A stretch of 64,000 nucleotides of DNA from Geobacteraceae bacterium (GTDB lineage: Bacteria > Desulfobacterota > Desulfuromonadia > Geobacterales > Pseudopelobacteraceae), in assembly GCA_013336525.1 (NCBI GenBank), contig JAAXTM010000002.1, positions 62,001 to 126,000 of the forward strand. The letters run 5' to 3'. Below are positions 16,441-26,476 of this stretch, one piece after another. Each line of letters starts with the position of its first letter. Within the stretch, counting starts at the first letter, position 1. Under the pieces are notes generated by a model. That model was not told the DNA's origin. It was given only the letters and a program-made list of their open reading frames with translations, and did not search any database. Made by a program: the position numbers and the translations under genes.

Positions 16441-19400
16441 TCATAACGTAACATCAGCCGGTAAAAGCCGCTTTAAAACAACCTTCGACATCTCAATAAT
16501 CCCCTCGAACGACGTATCCTTCAATGTACAGACAAGCTTGAAATCAGGTGTGAACTGGTATTTTTTAGGTTCTCCCCGCATCATGCCGATAATTGTGTCA
16601 GGCTGGGCCGGTGTTCGCGGGTGAAACGAAATAATAACCGCTTTACCGTCAAAGTCGATCTGGCGCACGATCAGCTTCTTCAGCATTACCCGCAGCTTCA
16701 TAATTTCGAACAAGTAGGAGGTTGCAAGCGGATACTTCCCGAAGCGATCAAGCACCTCGTTCTGCACATCCAATACATCCTCTTCGTTCTCCGCCTGAGT
16801 CAGCTTCTTGTAAATCACGAGCCTCTGTCCTGCTTCCTTTACATAGGCTTCGGGGATGAACGCAGGGACCTTGAGGTTTATTTCCGGCTCTACCCTCTCA
16901 ATATTCTCCTCGCCACGCATACGGGCGATAGTCTCCTCCAGCATCTGGTTGTAAAGTTCAAAACCAATTTCGGTGACGGTACCGGATTGACGGTTGCCAA
17001 GCATATCCCCGGCACCGCGGATTTCCATGTCGTGCGTCGCGATGCGGAAACCTGCCCCCAGTTCGGATATTTCCTGCAGAACCCGGAGTCGTTCACGGGC
17101 ATCGGAGCTGATAGCCGCTTCGCCCGGGATAAGCAGGTAGGCGTAGCCACGCTGCGTTGAGCGTCCCACCCTTCCCCTCAGCTGGTAAAGTTGAGAAAGT
17201 CCAAACTTGTCGGCATGGTCTACGATAAGGGTATTGGCGTTAGGAATATCCAGGCCCGATTCTATTATGGTGGTGCAGAGAAGCAGGTTGGTTTCACCAT
17301 GCATGAAACCGAGCATGACCTTCTCCAGTTCATGCTCCCCCATCTGGCCATGCCCGACGGCAATTTTGGCTTCCGGCACCAACTGGGCCAGCAGTTCTGC
17401 CCGCTTGCCAATAGTCTGGACGCGATTGTGAACGAAGAAGACCTGGCCACCGCGCCGCAGCTCGCGCAGCACCGCTTCGCGGATCAGCTCTTCGGAGAAA
17501 CGGGACACGATGGTTTTGACCGCCAGGCGGTCCACCGGCGGGGTATCGATGATCGAGAGGTCGCGTATCCCCATCATCGACATGTAGAGAGTGCGTGGGA
17601 TCGGTGTGGCGGTGAGTGTCATGACATCGACTACCGCACGGAACGACTTGAGTCGTTCCTTGTCCTTGACCCCGAAACGCTGTTCTTCATCGATGATCAG
17701 GAGCCCGAGATCCTTGAAGGTGACATCTTTCTGCAACAGTCGGTGGGTGCCGATGATGATATCAACATTCCCCTTTTTGAGGCGCTCAAGGGTTTCCTTC
17801 TGTTCTTTGGCGGTGCGAAAACGGGAGAGCACCTCGACCGTAACCGGGTAATCCTTCAGCCGTTCACGGAAGGTCTCGTAATGCTGCTGGGCAAGAATAG
17901 TTGTCGGAACGAGGATACCAACCTGTTTGCCGTCAAGTGCCGACTTGAAAGCACCGCGCAGAGCGACCTCGGTTTTGCCATAGCCGACATCTCCGCAGAC
18001 CAGGCGGTCCATCGGTTTCGAATGCTGCATATCGGCCAGCACATCATGAATAGCCGAAAGTTGATCTGGAGTCTCCTCCCAGGCAAATGACGCTTCGAAT
18101 TCCCGGTACATCTCATCGGGCGGGGAAAACGAGAACCCTTCGGAGAGCTGCCGCCGGGCATATATCTCGAGCAGCTCTCCGGCAAGTTCCTCAATGTTTT
18201 TGCGTGCTTTCCCCTTCGACTTTTCCCAGGAGACTCCACCCAGCTTATCTAGCGCCGGATGACTCCCTTCCGGCCCGACATAGCGCTGCACCAGTCCGAG
18301 TCTATCGACCGGCAGAAACAGTTTGTCCGAACCGGCATACTCAAGGAGCAGAAAGTCGCCGCCGACACTCCCGACGCTGATATGCTGCAATCCACGGTAT
18401 AGACCAATTCCGTGGTCAATGTGCACCATGTAATCGCCAGGCTTGAGTTCGGCCAGAGAAGCCAGCAACTGTTTCTTGCGAACCTCGGAAACGCCGCGCC
18501 GCCGGACCCGTTTGCCGAACAGCTCTTCTTCTGCGATCAGTACCAACCGGGAGAATGGGAGGCGGAAGCCGCGAGAGATGTCTCCGGTCAGGATGGTGAT
18601 AGCAGGCAGAGATGTTTTGTGCAGCGAAGTATTACCAGCCACCTCATGAAAGCCCGTTTCGCTGATAAAGCAGGGAAGGCTGTACGGCTTGAGAAGATCT
18701 TTAAGGCGTTCGGCTTGCGGCAGCTGATGGCACACAACAGCGATCCGCTGCCCGCCGTCGAGCCAATTGCGCAGTGTCCCTGCCAGAGGCGCCAGAGCGT
18801 GACTGCTCTCCTTTGAAACGCTTACCCTCAAGTCGCTGTTTTCTTCGCAGGGGATCGCTATTGTCGTTGTACCGCCTGAGACTTCCAAAGCCAGGCCTGG
18901 GAGTTCAATGACGCTGCATCCGGCAATGAGTGCTTCCAGCTCCGAGTTGGCCAGAAACAGTTCGCGCTGCGGAGAGTGCGCGAAACCTGCAACCGCAGCC
19001 TTGATCACCCCAGCCTCAATCTCCTCGCAGACAGTGAGGCTGGAGTAACTGATAGCCTCCGGATCGAGCAGAATCAGCGGGGCACCGGGAGCATAGTCAA
19101 AGATCGTTTCAAGAGCGGGGTGAAGGAGCGGCTGCAGAAAATCAATACCCTGGAAATAGACCGCATTGTTAAGATCTTCCAGAATCGTGCGGCGACGATT
19201 CGCCGGTATGTCAAGATCGTCACAAAGCTGCTTCAGGCGTGGGGCAATATCCGCAAGCACATCTTCCGACAGCAGAAGCTCTCGCGAAGGTAGCAGCACC
19301 AGTTCTTCAACCGGCTGCAGTGAGCGTTGAGTCAACGGATCGAAAGCACGCATGGTCTCGGCCGTATCGCCGAAAAATTCTATTCTGACAGGTGTCGGCA

Positions 19401-19947
19401 GATTGGGCGGGAAAATATCAAGGATGCCTCCCCGCACAGCAAAGGTACCTCGATCCTCCACCAGCGGGACATTGGCGTACCCCATCCGGACTAGTCTGGC
19501 CAGCAGATCATCCCGATCAAACTCTTCGCCGGCAAGCAGATAGCAGGAGGAATCATTCAGGGTTTTCCTGGGCAGCACACGCTGCAGCGCCGCCGCTACG
19601 GGCATAACAGTTATTCTGGACAGCCCGTTTTGCAGCCGAAAGAGTGTATCCAGGCGGGCGCCGGTCACATCTGGATGTGGAGAGGAGGCTGAGAAAGGAG
19701 CAATGTCCCAGGCCGGAAATAGTGCCGCATGCAGATCACCACCAGAGAAAAAGGCCAGTTCACGGCAGAATTCCTCCGCCGCCTCCTGAGTTGCCGTAAT
19801 TACCAGTGAAGTATCAAGTCCTGACCGAACTAACTCCGCAACAAACAGAGCGGGGGAAGAACCCTTCAAGCCCGGTATGATTATACGCTGTTCACCGCGG
19901 CGTAGTGCAGCAACGCTATCTATGGTTTGGGGGATCAAGGAGATCAT
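16441..19947 (-). CDS. mfd: Transcription-repair coupling factor Mfd
   Basis: 1168 residues, normal for Mfd. The N-terminal UvrB-like module, the RNA-polymerase-interacting region (LKPGDYMVHIDHGIGLYRG) and a RecG-like superfamily 2 helicase are present: GDVGYGKTEVA (Walker A), DEEQRFGV (motif II) and RGRVGRS (motif VI). It displaces RNA polymerase stalled at lesions and recruits UvrA; uvrA is encoded 7 kb away in this window. It starts 22 bases after the upstream hypothetical gene, so the two may be co-transcribed. Confidence 0.97.
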   Translation of the reverse strand: MISLIPQTIDSVAALRRGEQRIIIPGLKGSSPALFVAELVRSGLDTSLVITATQEAAEEFCRELAFFSGGDLHAALFPAWDIAPFSASSPHPDVTGARLDTLFRLQNGLSRITVMPVAAALQRVLPRKTLNDSSCYLLAGEEFDRDDLLARLVRMGYANVPLVEDRGTFAVRGGILDIFPPNLPTPVRIEFFGDTAETMRAFDPLTQRSLQPVEELVLLPSRELLLSEDVLADIAPRLKQLCDDLDIPANRRRTILEDLNNAVYFQGIDFLQPLLHPALETIFDYAPGAPLILLDPEAISYSSLTVCEEIEAGVIKAAVAGFAHSPQRELFLANSELEALIAGCSVIELPGLALEVSGGTTTIAIPCEENSDLRVSVSKESSHALAPLAGTLRNWLDGGQRIAVVCHQLPQAERLKDLLKPYSLPCFISETGFHEVAGNTSLHKTSLPAITILTGDISRGFRLPFSRLVLIAEEELFGKRVRRRGVSEVRKKQLLASLAELKPGDYMVHIDHGIGLYRGLQHISVGSVGGDFLLLEYAGSDKLFLPVDRLGLVQRYVGPEGSHPALDKLGGVSWEKSKGKARKNIEELAGELLEIYARRQLSEGFSFSPPDEMYREFEASFAWEETPDQLSAIHDVLADMQHSKPMDRLVCGDVGYGKTEVALRGAFKSALDGKQVGILVPTTILAQQHYETFRERLKDYPVTVEVLSRFRTAKEQKETLERLKKGNVDIIIGTHRLLQKDVTFKDLGLLIIDEEQRFGVKDKERLKSFRAVVDVMTLTATPIPRTLYMSMMGIRDLSIIDTPPVDRLAVKTIVSRFSEELIREAVLRELRRGGQVFFVHNRVQTIGKRAELLAQLVPEAKIAVGHGQMGEHELEKVMLGFMHGETNLLLCTTIIESGLDIPNANTLIVDHADKFGLSQLYQLRGRVGRSTQRGYAYLLIPGEAAISSDARERLRVLQEISELGAGFRIATHDMEIRGAGDMLGNRQSGTVTEIGFELYNQMLEETIARMRGEENIERVEPEINLKVPAFIPEAYVKEAGQRLVIYKKLTQAENEEDVLDVQNEVLDRFGKYPLATSYLFEIMKLRVMLKKLIVRQIDFDGKAVIISFHPRTPAQPDTIIGMMRGEPKKYQFTPDFKLVCTLKDTSFEGIIEMSKVVLKRLLPADVTL

Positions 19948-19969
19948 GGGGTGCTCGTTTGGATTCGGG

Positions 19970-20527
19970 TCAATGCTTGCGGAGTCCGGCTTTCAGCTTT
20001 GGCTTGCCATCTTCAATAACGACCCTGAAGGCGAGATGATCAGTGCCAAGCCTGGCTGCCAGCACCGGCTTTTGTTTTTCAATTGTCGCTGCAATCAGCT
20101 CTCGGGTGATTTTGTCTACAGGCATATTGCAGGCTTTTCGTGCTTCACGGAACTCAAGGACGAGTCGATCAAGGTCTGAATCAGCCGATGCAGCCTGAGA
20201 TTCATGCAGTTTCTTTTCAGGCTTATTCTGTCGTAAATGCAGATCGCTGATAAAACGGTCCCGTGAGTAACGCCCCTCCTCCATAAGCTTAAGAATCCGG
20301 TTCCAATGTTCACGATATGTGTTGAGGCGGGCAACCAGCATGGTGAAGCGGTGTTTGTACATGGTATTAGCGATCGGTACGCCGCTGTAGCAGCGGACCA
20401 GCTTTTCAACTTCCCCCAGCAACTGGAGCGGCTCCCGTTTCTCCAGACCAATGAAATACTGTTCGTACTTGGTGATCAGCGCGTTCAGTTTATTGTCCAG
20501 AAGTATAACATCATCTGCAATAGCCAT
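19970..20527 (-). CDS. Conserved helical protein (MXAN_5187 C-terminal-like)
   Basis: A 185-residue soluble protein, strongly helical, with a REHWNRILKLMEEGRYSRD segment and a C-terminal LIAATIEKQKP motif. It recalls the deltaproteobacterial MXAN_5187 C-terminal-domain family, from memory rather than alignment. No enzyme motif or signal. It lies directly upstream of mfd on the same strand with a 22-base gap. Function unknown. Confidence 0.7.
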   Translation of the reverse strand: MAIADDVILLDNKLNALITKYEQYFIGLEKREPLQLLGEVEKLVRCYSGVPIANTMYKHRFTMLVARLNTYREHWNRILKLMEEGRYSRDRFISDLHLRQNKPEKKLHESQAASADSDLDRLVLEFREARKACNMPVDKITRELIAATIEKQKPVLAARLGTDHLAFRVVIEDGKPKLKAGLRKH

Positions 20528-20782
20528 CGGTTACCTATTCTGAATTGGGTAGTTCGCCTGTGTTTTTTTGAGACAACTGGGTTAACGTACTTATCTTAAT
20601 TTATCCGGGTTTGCTTTAGCATCTGAACAAACGGTAGATTACTATAGCCAAACCAACCGATAAGTAAAGGCTAAAGATAGAATATAACGTTGTAATCGCG
20701 CTAATTTCTTGACGCTTTGACCATTAATCGCATAAAGTGCACGCAAATAATTTCCCTCTTTTTAACACTTGGAGTTTATTTG

Positions 20783-22156
20783 ATGAAATCAGTTGCATCA
20801 ATCGTACTCGCCGCCGGAAAGGGCACCCGCATGAAGTCGGGGCTGATCAAGGTTCTTCATCCCGTTGCCGGATTGCCGATGATAGCCTGGCCGGTCACGG
20901 CTGCCCGTGATGCCGGCTCAGATCCCATAGTGCTGGTCATCGGTCATCAGGCTAATGCCGTTCAAGGCGTTTTCCGCGGGGCCGCAGATATTCGCTGCGC
21001 CATGCAGGAAGAACAGCTCGGAACCGGACATGCCGTCGCCTGTGCACTGGAGGCGTTGCCAGGTTTTCAGGGCACTGTTTTGATACTGTGCGGAGACACA
21101 CCGCTGCTGCGAGCGGAAACATTGAAAAACATGCTGCATTACCATCACAACAATCAGGCAGCCGTAACGGTACTTACCGCACTGATGGACGATCCTTATG
21201 GCTATGGCCGCGTAGTTCGTGACCCATCCGGCCTGGTGTCACGCATCGTAGAACAGAAAGACGCCGATCCGGAAGAGCAGGAGATTCGTGAGATAAACAG
21301 CGGCATTTACTGCATGGACTCCAACTTTCTTTTCGCCAGCATCAGGGAGATCGGCAACGATAACGCCCAGGGCGAATATTATCTGACCGATCTGCTGGCG
21401 ATTGCCGTCAGAAAAGGTCTGACCTGCCTGGCGATTCAGGCCGCAGAAGCCGACGAGATTATGGGAGTAAATGACCGGATCCAGCTTGCGAGTGCTGGCC
21501 TCATTCTGCGTCGCCGCATCAACCGCGAACATATGTTGAACGGCGTTACCATAATCGACCCTGAAGTTACCTATATCGATCAGGGTGTCACTATCGGAGC
21601 CGATACGACCATCCACCCCGGCTGCCATATCGGCGAAGGAACAATAATCGGGTGTGGCTGTGAAATAGAGACCGGTACCAGCATCTCCGGCTGCCGTATT
21701 GGCGATGATTGCCATATAAAAGCCGCCTCAGTGCTTGAGAATTCTGAGCTTGGCGAGGATGTGACAGTCGGACCGATGGCACATCTTCGTCCCGGCACAA
21801 CCCTTGGCAATAAAGTCAAGATCGGCAACTTCGTAGAAACCAAGAAGATCATCATGGGTGAAGGCTCCAAAGCGTCACACCTGACCTATCTGGGTGATGC
21901 CGAAATCGGACGCAACGTCAATATCGGTTGTGGCACTATTACCTGCAACTACGACGGTGTCAACAAGCACCGAACCGTTATCGGGGATGATGTTTTTATC
22001 GGCAGCGACGTGCAGTTAGTGGCGCCTGTCAATGTTGGCCGCAACTCTCTGGTGGCTGCCGGTACTACTGTTACGATAGATGTACCTCCTGATTCGCTTG
22101 CTATATCCAGAATTCCTCAGATTAACAAGAACGGCTGGCGTTTGAAAAAAAAGTGA
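20783..22156 (+). CDS. glmU: Bifunctional GlmU (GlcNAc-1-P uridyltransferase / GlcN-1-P acetyltransferase)
   Basis: Makes UDP-GlcNAc for peptidoglycan and lipopolysaccharide. 457 residues from the ATG at 20783 (GGAG at 20771). The N-terminal pyrophosphorylase has LAAGKGTRMKSG; the C-terminal half is a left-handed beta helix of hexapeptide repeats (IGEGTIIG, IGDDCHIKA, and so on) with the acetyl-CoA site region GCGTITCNYDG. It overlaps the next signalling gene by four bases (GTGA). Confidence 0.97.
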   Translation: MKSVASIVLAAGKGTRMKSGLIKVLHPVAGLPMIAWPVTAARDAGSDPIVLVIGHQANAVQGVFRGAADIRCAMQEEQLGTGHAVACALEALPGFQGTVLILCGDTPLLRAETLKNMLHYHHNNQAAVTVLTALMDDPYGYGRVVRDPSGLVSRIVEQKDADPEEQEIREINSGIYCMDSNFLFASIREIGNDNAQGEYYLTDLLAIAVRKGLTCLAIQAAEADEIMGVNDRIQLASAGLILRRRINREHMLNGVTIIDPEVTYIDQGVTIGADTTIHPGCHIGEGTIIGCGCEIETGTSISGCRIGDDCHIKAASVLENSELGEDVTVGPMAHLRPGTTLGNKVKIGNFVETKKIIMGEGSKASHLTYLGDAEIGRNVNIGCGTITCNYDGVNKHRTVIGDDVFIGSDVQLVAPVNVGRNSLVAAGTTVTIDVPPDSLAISRIPQINKNGWRLKKK

Positions 22157-24333
22157 CTGGAGACCAGAGCCCACACGCTCAAAAAGAACTATTTGCGTAC
22201 CATGCAAGGATGTCCGTGACTGAAACCACACAAATCACGCCGCATAGCCCACAGATCCTGATCATTGAAGATGACACAACCTGTTCAGATCTGATGGAGG
22301 CAACCCTGGCGAAAAATGGATTTTACTGCCATTGTTTCACCGGCGGCAACGATGCTCTGGCTTGGCTTGCAGACAATGTCCCAGCGATGATCATCCTGGA
22401 CTATTCTCTGCCAGACATGAACGGTGCCCTGTTAATAGAGCGGATGCATAATCTGGGCATGGTGATTCCGTTTATTATGGTGACCGGCTCCGACGATGCC
22501 AACCTTGCGGTGCAGATGATGAAGGTCGGAGCCTGCGATTATCTACTGAAAGATGCAACCTTTTACGAACGTCTACCGGCAGTTGTTGCCCGTACTATCC
22601 ATGAAGCCGAAACCATGGAGCGCCTGCGGCGTGCCGAGCAGTCGCTGCGCCTGAGCGAAGCTAGGCTGGCCCGTGCCCAGAAAATTGCCCACATGGGGAG
22701 CTGGGAATGGAATGTCCAGACCGGCGAAATTTACTGGTCTAATGAGCTCTACCGTATTTATGGACTGAACCCTAGTGATAATAGACAGATAAATATGAAA
22801 TTGGTTTTGGGTATGGTTAACCCGGAAGATATAGCGGATCTCAAGAAGGTTCTGCTTGATGCCTCCAAGTACGGCAAGCCCTTCAACATTGTCTACCGCA
22901 TCACCACAAGCCCAGAAAGCGAAATAGTTGTCAACTGTCATGGCGATGTGGAATGGGACGAAAAGGGCCGGACCCGTCTCGTAACCGGCACCACACTTGA
23001 CATCACGGAACGCACAAAGGCCGAGAGTGAGATCCGGCAGTTGACAAACTATGATACTCTAACCGGCCTTCCCAACCGTAGCCTATTGCATGACCGCCTC
23101 AAACTGGCCATTGCCCAGGCGTCCAGAGAACACCAGCTTGTCGGCGTGCTTTTTCTCGACCTGGATCGTTTCAAGAGCATTAATGACACCCTCGGACACC
23201 GTGCCGGAGACCTTCTACTCAAGACCATCGCCATGCGCCTCTCGTCATGTATCCGGGAAAGTGATACACTGGCCCGACTGGGAAGTGACGAATTTGTGGC
23301 CCTTTTGATCGGAGTGAACACCGCCGAAGCGATCTCTACCGTTGCCAATAAGATCTTGGCACTGGTTTCAGAACCGATCTACATCGATGGTCAAGAGACT
23401 TTTACATCCGGAAGCATAGGAATCGCCGTCTACCCCATGGATGGCGACGATAGCTACACTCTGCTCAAACACGCCGACCTAGCTATGTATCAGGCCAAGG
23501 AACTGGAGCGCAATAATTTTCAGTTTTTCTCCAGCGAAATGAATATCAAGATGGTGGAGCGGATGTTACTGGAAAGCTCCATGCGAAAGGCACTGGAGCG
23601 GGAAGAGTTTTTTCTGGTCTACCAGCCTCAGGTAGATGCACGTTCCGGCCATATAACCGGCATGGAGGCGCTGCTGCGCTGGCAGCACCCTGAGCTCGGG
23701 TTGCTGACACCGGATAAATTCATCTATCTGGCAGAAGAAAACGGATTTATCATCCCGATCGGTGAATGGGTTTTACAAACGGCCTGTCGGCAGAACAGAG
23801 CCTGGCAAAAGCAGGGTCTGCCATCGGTCCGCGTGGCGGTGAACCTGTCGGCGAAACAATTCGGGCAATATCACCTTGATGAGATGGTTTCAGCCACCTT
23901 GATGGAAACCGGGCTTGAACCAAAATGGCTCGAACTGGAGATCACTGAAAGCGCCATCATGAAGAACGCAGAACAGACCGCCATCATACTGCGCAAACTC
24001 AAGGATATGGGCATAAGCCTGGCTATTGACGACTTCGGAACCGGTTATTCATCCCTGGCATATCTGAAACTTTTCCCCATCAGCCGCCTTAAAATTGATC
24101 GTTCTTTTGTGCAGGACATAACCACCAATCAAGACGATGCCGCTATCGCCGAAACTATCATCTCTATGGCTCAGGCTCTCAAGCTCAATGTCATCGCCGA
24201 AGGTGTCGAAACTCGCGCCCAGATGGAGCTGCTCTCCTTCAACAACTGCATAGAAATGCAGGGCTACCTGTTCAGCCGCCCGGTACCCGCGGAACAATTC
24301 GCTGAACTCCTCCATAACGGCTTGGAATACTGA
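22153..24333 (+). CDS. REC-PAS-GGDEF-EAL response regulator
   Basis: 726 residues from a GTG that overlaps the glmU stop; an ATG at 22210 is an alternative. Order: receiver domain with phospho-acceptor Asp in ILDYSLPDMNG (about residue 81), coiled segment, PAS (about 165-290), GGDEF domain with a variant GSDEF active site and an intact RESD inhibitory site, then EAL with EALLRW, NLS, ITES, DDFGTGYSS, KIDRSF and EGVE all conserved. The EAL half should be an active c-di-GMP phosphodiesterase; cyclase activity is uncertain because of GSDEF. The sensor kinase is not adjacent. Confidence 0.92.
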   Translation: MTGDQSPHAQKELFAYHARMSVTETTQITPHSPQILIIEDDTTCSDLMEATLAKNGFYCHCFTGGNDALAWLADNVPAMIILDYSLPDMNGALLIERMHNLGMVIPFIMVTGSDDANLAVQMMKVGACDYLLKDATFYERLPAVVARTIHEAETMERLRRAEQSLRLSEARLARAQKIAHMGSWEWNVQTGEIYWSNELYRIYGLNPSDNRQINMKLVLGMVNPEDIADLKKVLLDASKYGKPFNIVYRITTSPESEIVVNCHGDVEWDEKGRTRLVTGTTLDITERTKAESEIRQLTNYDTLTGLPNRSLLHDRLKLAIAQASREHQLVGVLFLDLDRFKSINDTLGHRAGDLLLKTIAMRLSSCIRESDTLARLGSDEFVALLIGVNTAEAISTVANKILALVSEPIYIDGQETFTSGSIGIAVYPMDGDDSYTLLKHADLAMYQAKELERNNFQFFSSEMNIKMVERMLLESSMRKALEREEFFLVYQPQVDARSGHITGMEALLRWQHPELGLLTPDKFIYLAEENGFIIPIGEWVLQTACRQNRAWQKQGLPSVRVAVNLSAKQFGQYHLDEMVSATLMETGLEPKWLELEITESAIMKNAEQTAIILRKLKDMGISLAIDDFGTGYSSLAYLKLFPISRLKIDRSFVQDITTNQDDAAIAETIISMAQALKLNVIAEGVETRAQMELLSFNNCIEMQGYLFSRPVPAEQFAELLHNGLEY

Positions 24334-24436
24334 GTAAGGCGCTATTTACAGGGTATTTAATAAATCTGCGTCGATAAATCAACATCCCATACCCCCAAAA
24401 ATCCTTAACTGAAATACCTTTACGGAAATTTTACCA

Positions 24437-24868
24437 TCAATTTCCGCTGTTATATTTCAACCAGTTTTTATCCGCCTTTATGATGTTGCCAGAAATATCT
24501 TTGCTCCATTTTTCATACGCAGCAGTGCTGCAATTCAGATAAAGCTTCCCGTCAACGATCTTCCACACTTCTGGATCGGTAATGGCTTTCCGCTCCTCCG
24601 TCATAGCCCAGGCACAATACCCGTCATATTGCGGAGCATATTTCTCCGGAGCTGCCTCAAACAGATCCCTGTTCTCCCTGGACAGGAAAAACCAGGTCAG
24701 CTTATGCCACTGAGAGGTAAATGACTCGTTGCCTTTTAGAGCCTTACCGACTTGAAAATAGGCGACAGTATCATATCCCTTTATGGCGAGATTACCCACC
24801 GATGACTCTCCAGCGGCTATACTGCCGAATCCGGTTAACAGTAGTAATGCAAACAATAAGCTTCTCAT
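24437..24868 (-). CDS. YHS-domain periplasmic protein
   Basis: About 143 residues from the ATG at 24868 (GAGAGG upstream). A cleavable signal peptide (MRSLLFALLLLTGFGSIAAG) is followed by a YHS-type domain (IKGYDTVAYFQVGKALKGN; the YCAW segment). YHS proteins are thought to bind metal or haem in copper/iron handling, but no function is established for this form. Single gene. Confidence 0.8.
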   Translation of the reverse strand: MRSLLFALLLLTGFGSIAAGESSVGNLAIKGYDTVAYFQVGKALKGNESFTSQWHKLTWFFLSRENRDLFEAAPEKYAPQYDGYCAWAMTEERKAITDPEVWKIVDGKLYLNCSTAAYEKWSKDISGNIIKADKNWLKYNSGN

Positions 24869-25042
24869 AATCCTCTCAGTTGAGTTCCGTGATCTCATAT
24901 CATTTTACCTCCAAGCATCAATTCTTCTAACGTGGCATGAAGTTGACCCCTCGACTTTTTGGCGGGTCTAACTTTCTGGCTGGAATCCCGCAAGGCAAAT
25001 ACGGGATTAACCCGACCCACTTGCTGCAGTTTTAAGGTGATT

Positions 25043-26476
25043 TTACGGTGTTTTCCTATTTTTTATTTCGTTCATCTGTTCCTCATAGCACCCTGGACAG
25101 ATGCCATGGCTGAACATAGCTTCAGAGTGATTCGTGATGTATTGTTCCAACTGATTCCAACTGTTCTGGTCATCCCTGATCTTTTTGCAGTGCATACAGA
25201 TCGGGATAATTCCCTCGAGCTTTTTAACGCGTAAAAGCGCTTCTTCTCGCTCCTTCTCCGCCTGTTTGATCTCGGTGATGTCGCTGAATTCAATAACTCG
25301 AACATTGTGCCCTTGATAGCTGACATTTTTCCCCTTGATCGAGAGAGGGTACTTCGTGCCATCCTTGCGGACACCCTCAACTTCATAGCGTTGACCGTAG
25401 CCGCTTTGAATATTCTTCATCACCAGGTCAAGCGACTCCGGTGCAATAAGTTTGAGGCCATCCATGCCGATCAGCTCTTCGTTTGTATACCCGGTCATAT
25501 CTGACAGCCCCTGGTTACAGTCCAGGATCAGCCCTTTGTCATGAATGATGACTCCGCCAAAGGAGGCATCATGAAGAACCTGGAACCGCTTCTCACTTTC
25601 TCTCAGCGCCTTCATCCGCCGATAGGATGACACCCATCCCGAAGCGAAAACTGCCAGCAGGATCGAGCTCCCACCAAGCCAGCCTAGTATATACATGGGG
25701 AAACTGTCATGCCCTTCGATCCCACCAAACCATTTTTTGTAAATCGAATCGTACTGACCAGTGGCGCGGACGATGGCAAGGCCTTGGTCAAGCTTGTCGC
25801 GAAGATCGACGTTTCCCCGCTGGACCGCAAACGCGAACTGCCGGTTGTAATCGGAGATGGGGGGACCGGCTTTGATAACGTCATTCAGCTTGGCGGTTTG
25901 CAAGACCATAAGCCCCAGCAGCTTCGGCACAAGTACCGCGTCATGCTTGCCGCTTGCCAGCAGTCGCATCGCCTCGGGGATAGCCTTGGTCTCGATTATG
26001 CGAACCGGCAGACCGGAATTAACCAATGCCTCATGGGCGGCGTCACTGCTCATGACAACCACCTCCCTGCCTTTCGCTTCCGCCAGCGAGGATATCGTGC
26101 GGCTCCCCTTACGCACAAAAAAGCTGTCATATGCTACCGTATGCGGTTTGGTGTAACTGGCCATATCAGTACGTTTCTCCGACAGGGCGACTAAGGGCAG
26201 CAGATCGTATTGTCCCTCCTTGAACGCAGCCAACACATCAGGCCACGAACCGGTGTGCACCTTGACAGACAACCCCATCGCACCGGCAACCGCTTCAAGC
26301 AGTTCCACCGAGAAACCACTCGCACGCCCTTTGTCATCCACAATGGCATAAGGGGGGAAATCGGCTTCGCTGCCGGCCACTATTTCCAGTCCGACCTGCT
26401 TTGCCTGAACAGAGATCGGTGATAAAAACGCCAGCAAACAGGCGGTGACAAGCAGAATCAGACGTTTATTATTCAT
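25043..26476 (-). CDS. Solute-binding-domain/PAS membrane sensor without output domain
   Basis: 477 residues: signal peptide (1-25), periplasmic SBP_bac_3 domain (about 30-255), one transmembrane helix (about 258-282), a PAS domain (about 295-410), a short coiled coil, then a four-cysteine motif (CMHC...CPGC) with RDDQNSWNQLEQYI between. That Cys motif recurs at the ends of PAS proteins in this group, with unknown function. There is no histidine kinase, GGDEF or EAL domain, so the output must be a partner. Its periplasmic half resembles that of the histidine kinase at 42.5-44.2 kb. Confidence 0.85.
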   Translation of the reverse strand: MNNKRLILLVTACLLAFLSPISVQAKQVGLEIVAGSEADFPPYAIVDDKGRASGFSVELLEAVAGAMGLSVKVHTGSWPDVLAAFKEGQYDLLPLVALSEKRTDMASYTKPHTVAYDSFFVRKGSRTISSLAEAKGREVVVMSSDAAHEALVNSGLPVRIIETKAIPEAMRLLASGKHDAVLVPKLLGLMVLQTAKLNDVIKAGPPISDYNRQFAFAVQRGNVDLRDKLDQGLAIVRATGQYDSIYKKWFGGIEGHDSFPMYILGWLGGSSILLAVFASGWVSSYRRMKALRESEKRFQVLHDASFGGVIIHDKGLILDCNQGLSDMTGYTNEELIGMDGLKLIAPESLDLVMKNIQSGYGQRYEVEGVRKDGTKYPLSIKGKNVSYQGHNVRVIEFSDITEIKQAEKEREEALLRVKKLEGIIPICMHCKKIRDDQNSWNQLEQYITNHSEAMFSHGICPGCYEEQMNEIKNRKTP

